Assembly (NCBI GenBank): GCA_028095005.1 | Contig: CM051463.1 | Location: 60,302,251-60,366,250, forward strand | Direction: 5' to 3' | From: Rhynchospora pubera | Lineage: Eukaryota; Streptophyta; Magnoliopsida; Poales; Cyperaceae | Length of the DNA stretch: 64,000 nucleotides | Shown here: positions 35,167 through 47,047 of the stretch, in pieces | Numbering within the stretch: the stretch's first letter is position 1 | Layout of the letters: each line of letters opens with the position of its first letter | Notes under the pieces: model-generated | What the model was told of the DNA's origin: nothing | Databases searched by the model: none | Seen by the model: the letters and a program-made list of their open reading frames with translations, nothing else | Program-made: the position numbers and the translations under genes

Positions 35167-36861
35167 CTTTATCCTTTAATCCTGCTATCATATTTTTTTA
35201 GATTAGTTTTCTTTTCTTAAAAATTTTGCCGTAGTTAAACAATGTAGCTGAAAATTGTACAACAGTGCTCAGTATACGAAACCAAATACTGTTGTATCCA
35301 AACATGTGTTCTTTCTGAGTATTAATAGTGTTAAGATGTATTTGATGTGCCATGCAACACTGGCGATCAAACTAATGTAGAGAGACATTATAGCAGCAGT
35401 GTGATAAAAGCCAGATTGGATGAGTTCCTTGTGCAACTTAGGCACATTTTGAGTTCTTTGTTAGTCTTCTCAAAATATTAAAAGACATGGGTAGTGTGCT
35501 TTGCCAATTGATGCATTCAGGTCACATATATTGTGCTTAAATTTTTTTTCCCTCATTTGATGCATGTGGTCTAGTAGCTCAGGTGGTAAGAGCACTTGGC
35601 TCTCTTCTAAGAGGTCCAGGGTTCAAGCCCGCATGCTTGCGATAGGCTTGGCAAGCCAGCGTAAAAACTCAGCCATATATACAAGAAATGACCAGGGTCG
35701 GGGTGTCATTTCTAGCCTACCCCAACTTGTTTGGGATAAAAGGCTTAGACTTTAGACTTTAGACTTTAGATTTGATGCATTCAGCTCACATATATTGTGC
35801 TTTTTTTGCTGTTCAGGAAGTCTTAACATCATTCAATTTAAATTTTACATTTTCTCAACATTTTGAAAACAAGAATCCGTTTACTTGAGGAGACATTTGT
35901 CAGCTCTAGCAGGCTTGAATCCGTTTTATCTAAAACTAATGATGAAGCAGCTAATTATTTATAGTGGACATGGATTCCATATTTTACTTTTTCTCAATTT
36001 ATGGTTTTGTGTTTTTTAGCCATCTGGTTCCACATTTTAGTTTATCTCAACTTTATTGTTTTTGTTTATGTAGCGATCCCTATATCGCTCCCTTTTTTAG
36101 GTTGTCGTTGCCTGATTTAAATTCAGTCTGTTGGCTGTTGCTTTAATCTGGATTTTATTTTCTTCTTTCTGGCTTAACTATAGTTAGATTGCCAACTTCC
36201 TTTAACAAATCGGCCATGATTTTAGTTTCACTTTCTTACGGTTCTAATGTTTTATTTCGCTGTACTTGATTATAAGTATCAAAACTATCTAGAATATATT
36301 CATAGTTTCATACGTAGGTGAGTAATGGAAATTGCGTGCTTTTCAAATTTCAATACTTGAGTCCCCTCCTTCACTCTTCACCCACAAAAGACTTGCAATC
36401 AGGCTGTTGGATACTGTATCAGATTGAGCAGAGCCAATTAGACTTGTTATTAAGGATGCAGATATGAGGATGATGAGATAGCAACCAGCAACCTCTGACA
36501 ATTCAAGATGTGCGTGATGCATTTGTTTGAGCGAATCTGTAATCATGAGAAGTTCGATCTCAGAGGAACCCATTTAGAAAACACAATTCTTATTAAAATA
36601 GTACTGTGGCTTTGTATTCTTATTAAAATAGTACTATGGCTGTGCCGATTTCAGAGGAACCCATTTTCAGAACACTCAATTCTAATTAAGGAGCTGTAGT
36701 TGCGTCAGGCTTAATTGCAACTAAAAAGAGATTTAATATAACCTCACATCATATGCTGATGACAACAAAAGTACAAAGTTAAATGCTAGATAACTTGACA
36801 ATGAAAGAACTTCAAAAAAAGAGTACTTCACAACACAATTCGAACTTCATCAGTCACAATT
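35167..36861. other. Spacer between convergent MED18 and bZIP60, with a SINE
   Basis: Apart from the SINE (35566-35769), the region holds MED18 3' UTR sequence, AT-rich DNA, and a small repeat near 36556-36690 where tcagaggaaccca and ttcttattaaaatagtact each occur twice. No gene seen. Confidence 0.5.
35566..35769 (+). mobile_element. Au-like SINE downstream of MED18
   Basis: The tRNA-like head (GGTCTAGTAGCTCAGGTGG, with box B GGGTTCAAGCCC) is followed by a body and the tail CCCCAACTTGTTTGGGAT. It ends in repeats of agacttt. The duplication atttgatgcat is exact at 35555-35565 and 35770-35780. It is the same family as the copy in BIG1 intron 4. A further repeat, attcaggtcacatatattgt, lies just before the site and with one change (attcagctcac) just after it. 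Confidence 0.9.
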
Positions 36862-38420
36862 CTAATAGACAACCTCTAGACCAGTATATACTCCCAATGT
36901 ACCAGGCTTCATTCGCAATCTTAACCCTTTGTAACACTGCCGCAAAAGAAACAACTCCTCTGACCTATATCTCAGATCAATCTCACTTTCTGGCCTTTTT
37001 AAGACGGCCACCGGCTTTGGTACTGGAGCGGGTCCTCTTTTTGGACTTGTCAGAGTCCTTGGAGGAACTTGGTGCGGTGCCAGGAGGGATAATAAGAGGC
37101 ACCATACAATGCTGACTAGCCAATGCAGGGAACCCAACTGCCGGGATTCTGTTAAATAAAACAAATTGAAAAATTGTATCAGAATACACTCCAATACCTG
37201 CTGGGGTTCTAGTTTAAACCACAATGTTCTATAGAATTCCACAAGGTTAACTAAAACACCCATGTTACAACTTTAAAGAGTATCTTTGGATTAGATTGAA
37301 TTCATGTTTTGTTAGATGTTCATTCAGGTAAATTATATGACAAATATTCAAGTTTTGTATGGTTACCCGAGAAGAGTACTGCTGACTCCCGCATTGCCGC
37401 ATCAGCATGGTGGGGCTTCTTGCCCTTCCCTGCTGCAATTTCCTGAGAGTGCAAGGACTGACGAAGAGCCATATTCTCAGACATGAAACACTGAAGAGTG
37501 TAGTTGAGGCGCTTGCACTCTGATTCCAGGAACCTACTTTTCATCTCTAGTTCCTTTATGTACTGTTTCTTTCTCTCCCTCGACGACCTTGCAGAATCTC
37601 TATTCCTAATTTGTCTGATTATCAACAGAATAAATAATGTTATACATCATTTATTTGATTTAACTCAACTTTCTTTTGTTAATGTAGGGATTAATTGATT
37701 CTGAACCCACTTAGAAATCCCTCTATTTAGGATCACTTACATGAGAAGTTATATTCTTGGCTTATATTAAATAATAAATAACTAATCTAATGAGTTTTTG
37801 TTTCAAAGAAGATGCAATCAGAATGAATTACACTTAAATTGATTAAAAATCCAACCGCTAATACTTACAGTTAACATAAAGAATGAATTACAATATTCAC
37901 AGAAGGCACACCACAATTAACTAAAACTATACAGTGATCTATATCACACATCAAATAATACCGATTCAGAGTCCTAATTGTAGCGTTATGTACAGAAAAG
38001 AATAAATTCTCTCAAAAAACAAATAAATTACCTTTTAATTTTCTTCGCTACGGGATCATTACTATCATCAGAATCTCGCTCCTTGTCTTGATCCTTCTCG
38101 ACTGAATCATCAACGTCGCTTTTCTCCTCCTGATTGCTGCCACCACTCTCCGCGAATAATTCGTTCACGAATACACCATCCAAGAACCTCTCTTCGATTC
38201 CTTCGTTGACCTCTTGGTTTTCATACTCGTCCGACATTAAATGCCGCTCCAAATCGTCTATGGACAGCGCTATCGGATCCGATTCGGGTATCGGGTCAGA
38301 GGTGACCGACACCGGAGAATCCGAGTCCGTTATCGGAGCCGGCGGCTCGAAATCGAAGGAAGATAGAAGAAGACCGATATCATATTCTTCGAACGGGAAA
38401 ACCGATCCTTCTTCCTCCAT
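36862..38420 (-). CDS. bZIP60: bZIP60-type transcription factor of the ER unfolded protein response (unspliced, membrane-bound form)
   Basis: Three exons join in frame to 307 aa: 38420-38032, 37614-37367, 37148-36862. The N-terminal 130 residues are acidic, as in an activation domain. The basic region RNRDSARSSRERKKQY and a leucine-zipper-like stretch (LEMKSRFLESECKRL) follow. Exon 3 in the main frame gives a membrane segment, LHWLVSIVWCLLLSLL, and a tail of about 70 residues, the layout of unspliced bZIP60 anchored in the ER. In this family IRE1 removes 20 to 23 nt from the mRNA and shifts the frame, releasing a nuclear factor. Here a shift of that size class (length modulo 3 equal to 2) opens a frame ending at 36983 with basic clusters KSKKRTR and GRLKKARK. 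Length and layout match bZIP60 (Arabidopsis 295 aa). Confidence 0.9.
37098..37148 (-). promoter_or_regulatory. Likely IRE1 splice region in bZIP60 mRNA
   Basis: After normal splicing, GGAATCC (last two bases of exon 2 plus 37148-37144) can pair with GGGTTCC (37135-37129). The stem of seven pairs encloses a loop that starts CGGCAG (37143-37138), which fits the IRE1 loop rule CxGxxG. A second canonical loop is not clear; CAGCAT near 37114-37109 is the nearest. The site sits at the start of the membrane-segment code, as in known bZIP60 mRNAs. The exact cuts are not resolved. Confidence 0.6.
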
Positions 38421-38985
38421 TAGAGAGCGAATAATTTTGTTCGTAAAAAAAAAGAAAAAAAAAACAGTTTTTGTGAAATGAGGATTTTGGAAGAGAGATA
38501 TTTATAGAGGAAGGGGTCAAAAGATGTTTCTTCCTCGCTAAGGTTGTAATGGAAAAAATAGAAGTCGGGAGTCGCATAACTTTTCACATCTATTTACATT
38601 TATTGACGTGGTTAAGTATTATTGGATTAAATGGGTATCCTATGGCCGTTACGTCAGCACTTGTAAACTGTCGTGAATTATTTTTGTGCGCATAAACGAG
38701 GCGGTATTTACTGGCTGACGGAGACCGTCCGGTGCAGGAGATAAAAACGCGTTTAGAGAAAGAACCGTATGTGGGACCACAATTCAGTGACCGTGAAATA
38801 TAATCCAGGATTTTTTTAATAATTATTTAGTTGGTGAGGAATTTCGTCGTCACTCAGCCAATAGGAATGCTTGGAACGAGGAACGACCCGGACAAACAAA
38901 AGGTAAATTTAGGTGGTGGATCATGGGCTCATGGCCCCATTTGTCAGTCAAAGATTACAGCATCCTTCCAAGCGTCTATATAACA

Positions 38986-39016
<31 letters not shown>

Positions 39017-39678
39017 TAGAAGCAACTAAAAATGTAGAAGAATCAGGTTCTGTTTATTGTATCTTTAGTGATGAGATTAGGAAATAAAAGTGAATAAAAG
39101 GTTAACAACGCTTGGTAATAAACATTACAAAATATAATTTTATTAATTATTTGAGAAGACAATATTCATGTTTATTTTCAAAGTACAATGGTTTTGATAT
39201 CACCTACTTGTAACAATGTAAATTCGACTGGTTAAATTATCTATAAAATTATGCACGTTATTTTGTACCATTGCCACAATTAACATATATATTTTTACTT
39301 CGGCCATGTGTATTTGAAGATCAAATACTACAACGGGCTAGATCATCCATAATTTAGTTTAGTGTAACCCCATTTATAAATCAAGTTAAAAGTTAGACAT
39401 CAAAAATAACATAACCGTATGAAATATAATAGAACAACATGATTAATTTTCTATAATGTTATCTGGTATATATTTTATTTTATTTTTTTCTTTTTGAACT
39501 GGCAGACTAGTCTACTTTGTAAATGAAATGAAAGAGCCCAATTTAATGAGCAAGTTCAATGTCTCTATATATGCAGTTGCAAATAGAAGTCAAATTATTT
39601 GAATAATTTAATACAATATATAAATTTACATCACAAAGAAGCCAGCAAATAAAAGGAAAATTACACACTCACTTTTTC
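38421..39678. other. bZIP60 promoter side and spacer to the RLP pseudogene
   Basis: Holds the bZIP60 5' UTR and promoter, a CCAAT box near 38879, a (TAA)n run at about 38987-39015, and AT-rich DNA. No gene seen. Confidence 0.5.
38604..38611 (+). promoter_or_regulatory. UPRE-like element TGACGTGG in the bZIP60 promoter
   Basis: TGACGTGG lies about 184 bp upstream of the bZIP60 start codon. It matches the unfolded-protein-response element core TGACGTGR, which bZIP60 and its relatives bind. It suggests feedback on its own promoter. A TATA-like ATATTTATAG lies near 38498-38507. Confidence 0.5.
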
Positions 39679-42509
39679 CTACATAATTTGGCTAGAAAAA
39701 AGAGCTATCGTAATGTTAAACCTACAAAACAAGTTATCCGTCATGTTGAAGTAGGCATACCTCCAAGATCTATTTAGCAAGAAAGAACCACAAACAACCC
39801 AAAATCCAATAACAAAACCCAATAGCAAACCAATGTACAACCACAGCCACTCAACAGAAAGAAGACCACCTTCATTTTCATTGTTGCTATTATAAGAATA
39901 GGTACTATTGCTAAAGCAAGCAATGGGAAGTGGTGGCCCACAAAGGTATGGATTACCAATATACATAGTTAGATTATTGAGGGTTTGCAATTGATTGCCT
40001 GTCGGAATCTTGCCCGAGAAATTGTTATATGACAGATTCAAGTAGCTCAGCGAGGTTAATTTAGATAGAGTTTGAGGAATTTCACCAAAGAGATCATTCA
40101 TGGACAAGTCAAGTGACTCCAGTGACTTCATATTGCCCAAATTGCTTGGAATTTTTCCTATAAAATGGTTTCCTGATAAGTTCAAATTTTGCAACTTGAA
40201 CAAATTCCCAAAAAACTCTGGGATCTCTCCGATAAAATTGTTGGCTGAAAGATCAATGCTCTCAACTAAGAGCGACGTTTTAGAAAATTGAAGCTCCTCT
40301 GACTTGGTAACTAAAACCATATAGTACATATAGTTACCAGACTTTTCATATGACAGAAAGTCATCTTTCATTTCACTTTCTTTTGAAGATAATTTGCTAA
40401 AGTTGGCTAGTGTTGGAATCGACCCTGACAAGTTATTGTGAGAAAGATCCAGCACTTGAAGATATTGAAGTTGTCCCAATTGGGTTGGAATTGGACCTGA
40501 AAACATGTTGTTCCTCAAGTTGAGAATAGTTACATTGCTTAAACTTTCTCCTATCCAATCTGGCAATATTCCTTTGAAATTGTTCTGTCTGAGATCAAGA
40601 ATCACTAATGTTATACATTGCTTCAAAAAAGAAGGGAAAGCTCCATCAAAATGGTTGTTACTTATTCGAATCACATAAAGCGCTCCTAGAGAGCACAATG
40701 AATCCGGGATATGACCCAACAAGTTATTACTTCCCAAATCAAGAATATTTATTTGTTGTGATCTCCCTAAACAGGCAGGAACCTCCCCTGATATGTTGTT
40801 GTTTGACAAATCAAGGAGAAGAAGGATTGGTGATTTGCATATAGAGATAGGTATGGTGCCAACAATACTATTATTTGAAAGACGTAGTGTGTATATGTTT
40901 AGCAAAGGATTTGGTATTTGTATTGATCCTGAAAAAAGATTGTTTGCAAGATCTAGTGTTGTAAGACTTTCAGGTAAGGGTACCAAAGGTCCTTCAAATT
41001 GATTGAAACTCAAGTTAAGATAGGTTAGAGTCGTATATTGAAGCAATGCGGGGAGTCTTCCTTGAATTTGATTGTTGGACAAATCTAAGATCTGTAAGTT
41101 ACGAAATGTATCCCAAAACCAAGAGGGGAGTTTATCTGATATTCCATTGTTAGACAAATCAAGATTCGTGAGTTCAGTAAAACCTTTAATCCAAAATGGA
41201 AATTGTCACCATAATCGACAGGAACCAAGTTTGATTACTTGAAGATTAAAAGTTGGGTTCCAATCTTTAGGAATTTGCACAGTTAGGTTATTATCTGAGA
41301 GACCCAACTCTTTGAGTTTTCTCATATATGAAAGTTCAATTTCAGATATCACACCTTCAAATAAATTATTGCTGAGATCTAATTTTGTTAGCACAGGAAG
41401 CTTCCAAACTCCAACTGGCACAACACCTGTAAGGGAATTGTAACTAAGATCTACAGAAACTAGTTCTGTCATCTTTTCAAGCCACCCAAATAGGCTCCCA
41501 TTTAGGCTATTTCCCGATAAATTTAACACATTTAAGATACTTTTGTTACATGAAGTAAAATCCTTTATCCACATTACTACCTCTCCAGAAAAACCAATGT
41601 ATGACAGATCAAGATTTGACAAGTTGCAGAGTGGATTAAGTGCTTTTGGAGAAATGCCTTTGAAGTTATTTCTCGTAACAGAACTGTATTAAGGGACCTT
41701 AAATAACCGAGTTCATGAGGAATTAAACCCTTGAAGAAGCAGTGTGAAAGGTCTAGATGTGTGAGCTCAGTAAGATTCCATAACCATAAGGGTAAAGTAT
41801 TCAAAGCTATGCCAAAATTAAGATCAAGAACTTTAAGTGAGGTAAAATTGATCTGTGGCAAAGAATTAGAGTGGATCGTAATACCCGAAACACCCAAATG
41901 CAATTGTTCTAATGAAGGCAGCTTATTAACTGCATCTATCCAATTCGAAACATCCATGAGGTCAACAAAACTCATATCCAAGTACTTCAAAGACTTGAGA
42001 TGCATTAGCCAATTTAAATTGTCCGCATAAAGAGCTTCTGACTTCATATTACCCAAATCTAAATACTATAGCTTGGAAAGGTTACCAAGGTGCTGTGGTA
42101 TTGTCCCAATAAGATTTGTACGGGATAGATTTAAATATTGTAAATTTTTCAAAGATCCAAGAAATGAAGGTAGAGAGGAAGCAAAATCTTTAGAGCTAAG
42201 ATCTAAGTATATCAAATCTCTTAATTGGAGCAAAGATGGACTGATCTCACCATTCAAGGCCGAGTCATCATCATTGTTGTTCCTGAGGTTGAGTTTGGCA
42301 ACACGGCCTGTTATGTTATGGCATTGGACACCCTGCCATTTGCAACAGTTTCTTCCCTCCCAAGATGACAGACGATTTGCGGGATCGATTATGCGCCCTT
42401 TGAAGGAGATTAGTGCTCTTCGCTCACCATCAATACAGCCATTTGTTGGTAGGGTTTGTGCCCAAAGTATGATTAACAACGTAGATAGGACTAGGAGCAA
42501 GTGACGCAT
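39679..42509 (-). pseudogene. LRR receptor-like protein gene (EIX2 type), broken
   Basis: The reading runs 42509 to 39679 and has the full layout of a plant LRR receptor-like protein: signal peptide (LLLVLSTLLIILWA), LRR N-terminal cap (CIDGERRALISFKG, WEGRNCCKWQGVQC), a long run of leucine-rich repeats, an island region with Lys and Tyr residues, final repeats, a C-terminal cap with YLCGPPLP, a membrane span (LYIGLLLGFVIGFWVVCGSF) and a short tail (RSWRYAYFNM) without kinase. Such proteins sense microbial or damage signals at the cell surface with partner kinases. Three lesions break it: stop TAG at 42066-42068, a one-base frameshift near 41680, and stop TGA at 41206-41208. The rest is well preserved, so the loss may be recent. 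The EIX2-like subgroup is the best guess. Confidence 0.87.
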
Positions 42510-43654
42510 GGTTTCTTTTCTCTTGTTTACCTCTTTTTTATGGAGTAATATATTCAGTTTGAAAAAAGAGGCTAGCTACTTGAATGGCATAGACACACCA
42601 TCCCTTATATATACTAATTAGTAGTAACATATGATGCTATTGGAACGAAAATATCTGTACCTCTCATTCCGTAAGAATCTGGCCTGGCAATGTGAACAAG
42701 TGATCATATCAGCCGTTTCCGGTTTCACACCAAACACACGACTTTTTTAAGCGAAACAACATATCTGAGATTCTATTTCTTCAGGAGCCGTGATTTCTCT
42801 TCTGACTCTTTAAGTCTCCCACCACTTTTGGAGTTTTGGTTGACTTAGTCAAGATCCAACTTTGAATAGAAGACAATTTTAATTGACCGACTTAGAGTCA
42901 AGGTCCAAAGAAAATTTTAATCAGTGTTTTGAAAACCGTACCAAATATCAGAAAATTCCAACATGATATACCAGAATTTCAGAAAAGAAAATACTAGATT
43001 TCAGCCATCTGACCGGCAAGAGTGCCCGTACAGTTTTAAAAACACTGATTTTAATTGACCTCGACTCTACCTGCCCAATAATTTCGGAGATACAAGCATT
43101 GCACATTTGTACTAAGTGCTAACTGTAATGCTGACATGTCTAGAATCCTTACAGCTACAAAATTTTTCTTTCTGAGAAACTTTCCTATATTACCGCTTCT
43201 TATAATAAATATCAAAAGAATCCTTTTCTAAACAGAAAGCGAGATTATAACTTGGAAACTGGAAGCTTATGTGAAGAAAATACAGACTACCAGATCAAAG
43301 CACCAAATTTAATCGATACAATAAATATTAATCATTTATATTGCTCCTCTGATGATACAGTGCTACATTTATCTAGGATTCAGCAAGAGATGGCTTTAGT
43401 ACTATTTAATATAAAAAAAAATAAAATAAGACTGCCATCCAACGGAGCACATAATGTTAAAAGAGTTCAAGGCTTGAAGCCCCGCAAAGAAGAGTAGAGA
43501 CCAAGTCCCTGAACCTATAAATCAAAGAAAAAGTGAAAAAGAATTTGAGCAAGAAATTGGAAAGCCGAGTTTTGAAATTTATCAAAATAAAGGTAATTTT
43601 ATATGGAATTTAGTAACATCGTCATACTATTGTTAGATGATTAACAAAGGAAGT
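42510..43654. other. Spacer upstream of the RLP pseudogene
   Basis: Probable former promoter of the receptor gene followed by the 3' flank of the ARID gene. It contains one small hAT MITE (42922-43047). No gene seen. Confidence 0.5.
42922..43047. mobile_element. 126-bp hAT MITE
   Basis: The ends are CAGTGTTTTGAAAACCGTAC and, read backwards, CAGTGTTTTTAAAACTGTAC. A perfect 8-bp duplication attttaat flanks it at 42914-42921 and 43048-43055. Confidence 0.9.
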
Positions 43655-46600
43655 TTATTTGCGCCTAGCATTAGTGGAAGGGAATGGGGCCCGCACAAAT
43701 AGCTGCCCATGAAGAGTTACAACTGCTGATGTATTTTGGGGGTCAATGCAAGATGGCAGAGTTATCACCTACAATGACAAAACAAATAAGTAAAATAAAT
43801 GCTCCATTATCACTTCTATAATTTGACTACATCAGAAGAAAAAAAATCTAACCCTACATATAATTACAGGCAAAAAATATCAAGCAACCATTTTCCAAAG
43901 GATAGAATGTAATTTTGCATCCTAGGATCTACTCGAAAATCCAGGACAGCCTGCTCCATTGAATTCTCCTGCGGCTCCAAAACCCCTGAACCTGTCCCAA
44001 CAGTCTCAGAGCCGGGTGCAACTATTTCTAAGCAAATTGAATTTTGTTGTTCGGGTGTTCTTATTCACTTTACTTTTGATCTGGTATGTGGTATTTCATA
44101 CTTATACACCTTGAGTCAAAACAACTGAAAATAGCAAATCGCCAACCCCAGATGTAGCATAGAAAATATCACAGATAATTTGCTTTGTAGTTTTATTTCT
44201 AAATTCTAATTAGTTCAAAAGATGTTAAATTACCCTTTTCCACTGCTCTTAACAAAAATGAGAAGATCAATAAGAAATTGGTTTATGTTTTCATTAAAGC
44301 TTGTTGGAGGTGGAGGGGCAGATGATTTATCAGTTGCAGGGCTTACTATTGGACACTGCACTTTGAGGGCACTTTACAGAGCAAATGAAATTTCATTTAA
44401 CAAAGTGACATATTTGCCATTGAACTATTGAACCTTCTTGAAGGGGGTAACACCCCAAGGATTGTCAGGCTGCTCTGGCTCTCCTGATACTACTAGTCGC
44501 CCTGAAGGATCTGATTTCACTTGTACCTTCATTGTGAATAATTTATACATAAATTAGTTATGTAGATCTCACTCATTCCCCTGAAATAAAACATGCTCTT
44601 GCAACAGAAAAACAACCAACATACTCACTGCTATGATATACAAACATTTTTGCACAGCCACAACAAAAAAATATTGTTCATACTGTCCTTGCTAATTTTG
44701 AACATGCTCAAACTACCATTTCTTTATATGTATCTACATAAAAAATGGGCAATCTAAAGCAGGCTCATGTTCTTTGCTAGTTATAGAAAGTCCAGGAAGC
44801 AATACAGTCAATTCCCATTTTTGGCTCATGTTCTTTGCTTGTAATGTTCATGCTCTGGAACCCCTCAAAAATAAAATGTTCATGCTCTGGAAGAGCGCGT
44901 TAGAAATTTATTCATTTGTAGTGACATATTTGATATTTTGCATTACAAAAAAATGTGCATCTTTGAAAAAAGTTAGGAACTCTATATTTTACCTCTTCTC
45001 GCAGAAGTCCTGGAACCAAGGCATATACTTCATAGCAGTCTTTCTACACAAGGGAGTTGAAAGAAAAATATTACAGATGGTTTGGTAGAACTAAATCACA
45101 GAAAAATTGAAACTTGAAAAGCCAAAAATAAAGACAGTACTTACAGTTTTCTTGACATTAATTTTGACCCAATCAGCTGGTGGCCCCTCATCAATTATGC
45201 TTATATCCAATCTGTCATTTTACATCATCAAATCAATCAAGTTTGTAGAAGTAACAGTATAAGGACAAGACCGGCATGGAAAAGTCCAGTGATATATAGG
45301 TGGAATAAACAACAATTAAGATCATTCATAAAGGAGAACAAGCAACTATACTATTATTTCTGCACTTTAAAGAGAGGGAAATTTTCTGTTCACCAGAAAC
45401 ATCTAAAACTTATAAATGTAAGCACTTGAGAGAGCGTGTGTGTGTGGAGGTGGTGGGGGGGGGGGGGGTACTGAACTGGGGTTTCTCAAATTTGACAAGA
45501 GCCAGCTTGTTATCATTTCGATCTGGGGTGCAAGGTTTCTTCCTCTTCACAGAACCTAAGCAACATTTCAAAAATATATAAAGGTATAAAAATCGAATTG
45601 AGCAATATCTGGTAGTACATATTGCATGCAAAAGATTAGAGAAATACTGCTGCTTTTCAGAAATTTGTCCTTCTTTGAAAATGGTGGCGCACTCCTGTCC
45701 TGAAAATTAGAATAACGCATGTTATTATATTTGCAAATGTAAACTCCAGATTGTGAAATGAATTATCTGATACCAAACAACTTTGGCTGATTTGGGAATA
45801 ACATTCAGAACTGCAGAACATTAAACATGTTTTTCTAGAAGTGAAAATTGGCTGCTAAATTTTATTAATGTAAAGTCTTTAGATTAGCATCTTAATTGTG
45901 GTTTTATCTGGGTCAAAGCAAAAAAAAAGGGACTGTCCATTAGGAACTGGCACGGAGCAAAGTGCTTTTTTCTGTCATAACAATGTAAAAGGCAATTAGG
46001 CTGGTGGAAATAATAAAAATTGAGCAGCATCATTAGCAACCTATTGTCATAAAATCATCAATAGCACAAACGTAATGTTCACTCGAGACCAACCAAAAGT
46101 TGCATGTAAACATGACCTTCACCTTCATGTTAAACATAATCTTCTGAATAACAGAAAGTCAGCCATAAGTATGTTATATTTGTGTGGTTTCCAACATCTA
46201 TAACATGTGAAACACATATATAAGTGCCACTCCAGAAGCCAAACGGCCTGTTTTAACAGAACTTGAATTACGACGAACCATATGGGTTCAATGTTCAGTT
46301 TGAATGGTGATATAAAAAAAAAGTCATCAACTTCAATAATGACAACTTGAGAAGCAATATAGATATGTGTACTTCAGTTAGCCTTGATTTGAACTGTGGT
46401 GTCATAAATAGAAAATAATTGATATTACTCATCAAGACAAAAATTGTGGCATTTATTTGGAAAATCAAGAAAAATGAAAGAGAAATATAACTAAAGAATA
46501 TGCTAACAGACCTTAATGATAGCATCAGCAATCTCACCATTGCCAAGCACCCTCTGAGAGTGCCATCCTTCCATTGCACGAGCAGCTGCATCACGTCTTG

Positions 46601-46988
46601 CCCTACCAGATCCAGGTCCTTCATTTCCGACCTACATTAATTCAAACAAACAGCTGAGTATATGAAATTCAGAACTTTTGAAACAATAAATAAATAAAAT
46701 TTTGTGGGTTCATAAGCACTGAAATTTGGATGAATTAGAAATAGTTAATTAAATGCCAACTACAAGTTACATTATTCACAAGGAGGTGGGGTCAACTGAT
46801 CCCATGCCCACACCACTTGAAGACATTGTAGAAGTCATTACATAGGGAAATTTAATCTAGATTTCTTAAGAAAACTTAAAAATTAGAATAAACAGCATTT
46901 TAGCTACAGCTACATAAAACTTTCTTCGCGGGGAGAGAGAGGGAAGGAGGAGGGAGGGAAAGAGAGAGAGATAAATAGATAGATAGAA

Positions 46989-47047
<59 letters not shown>

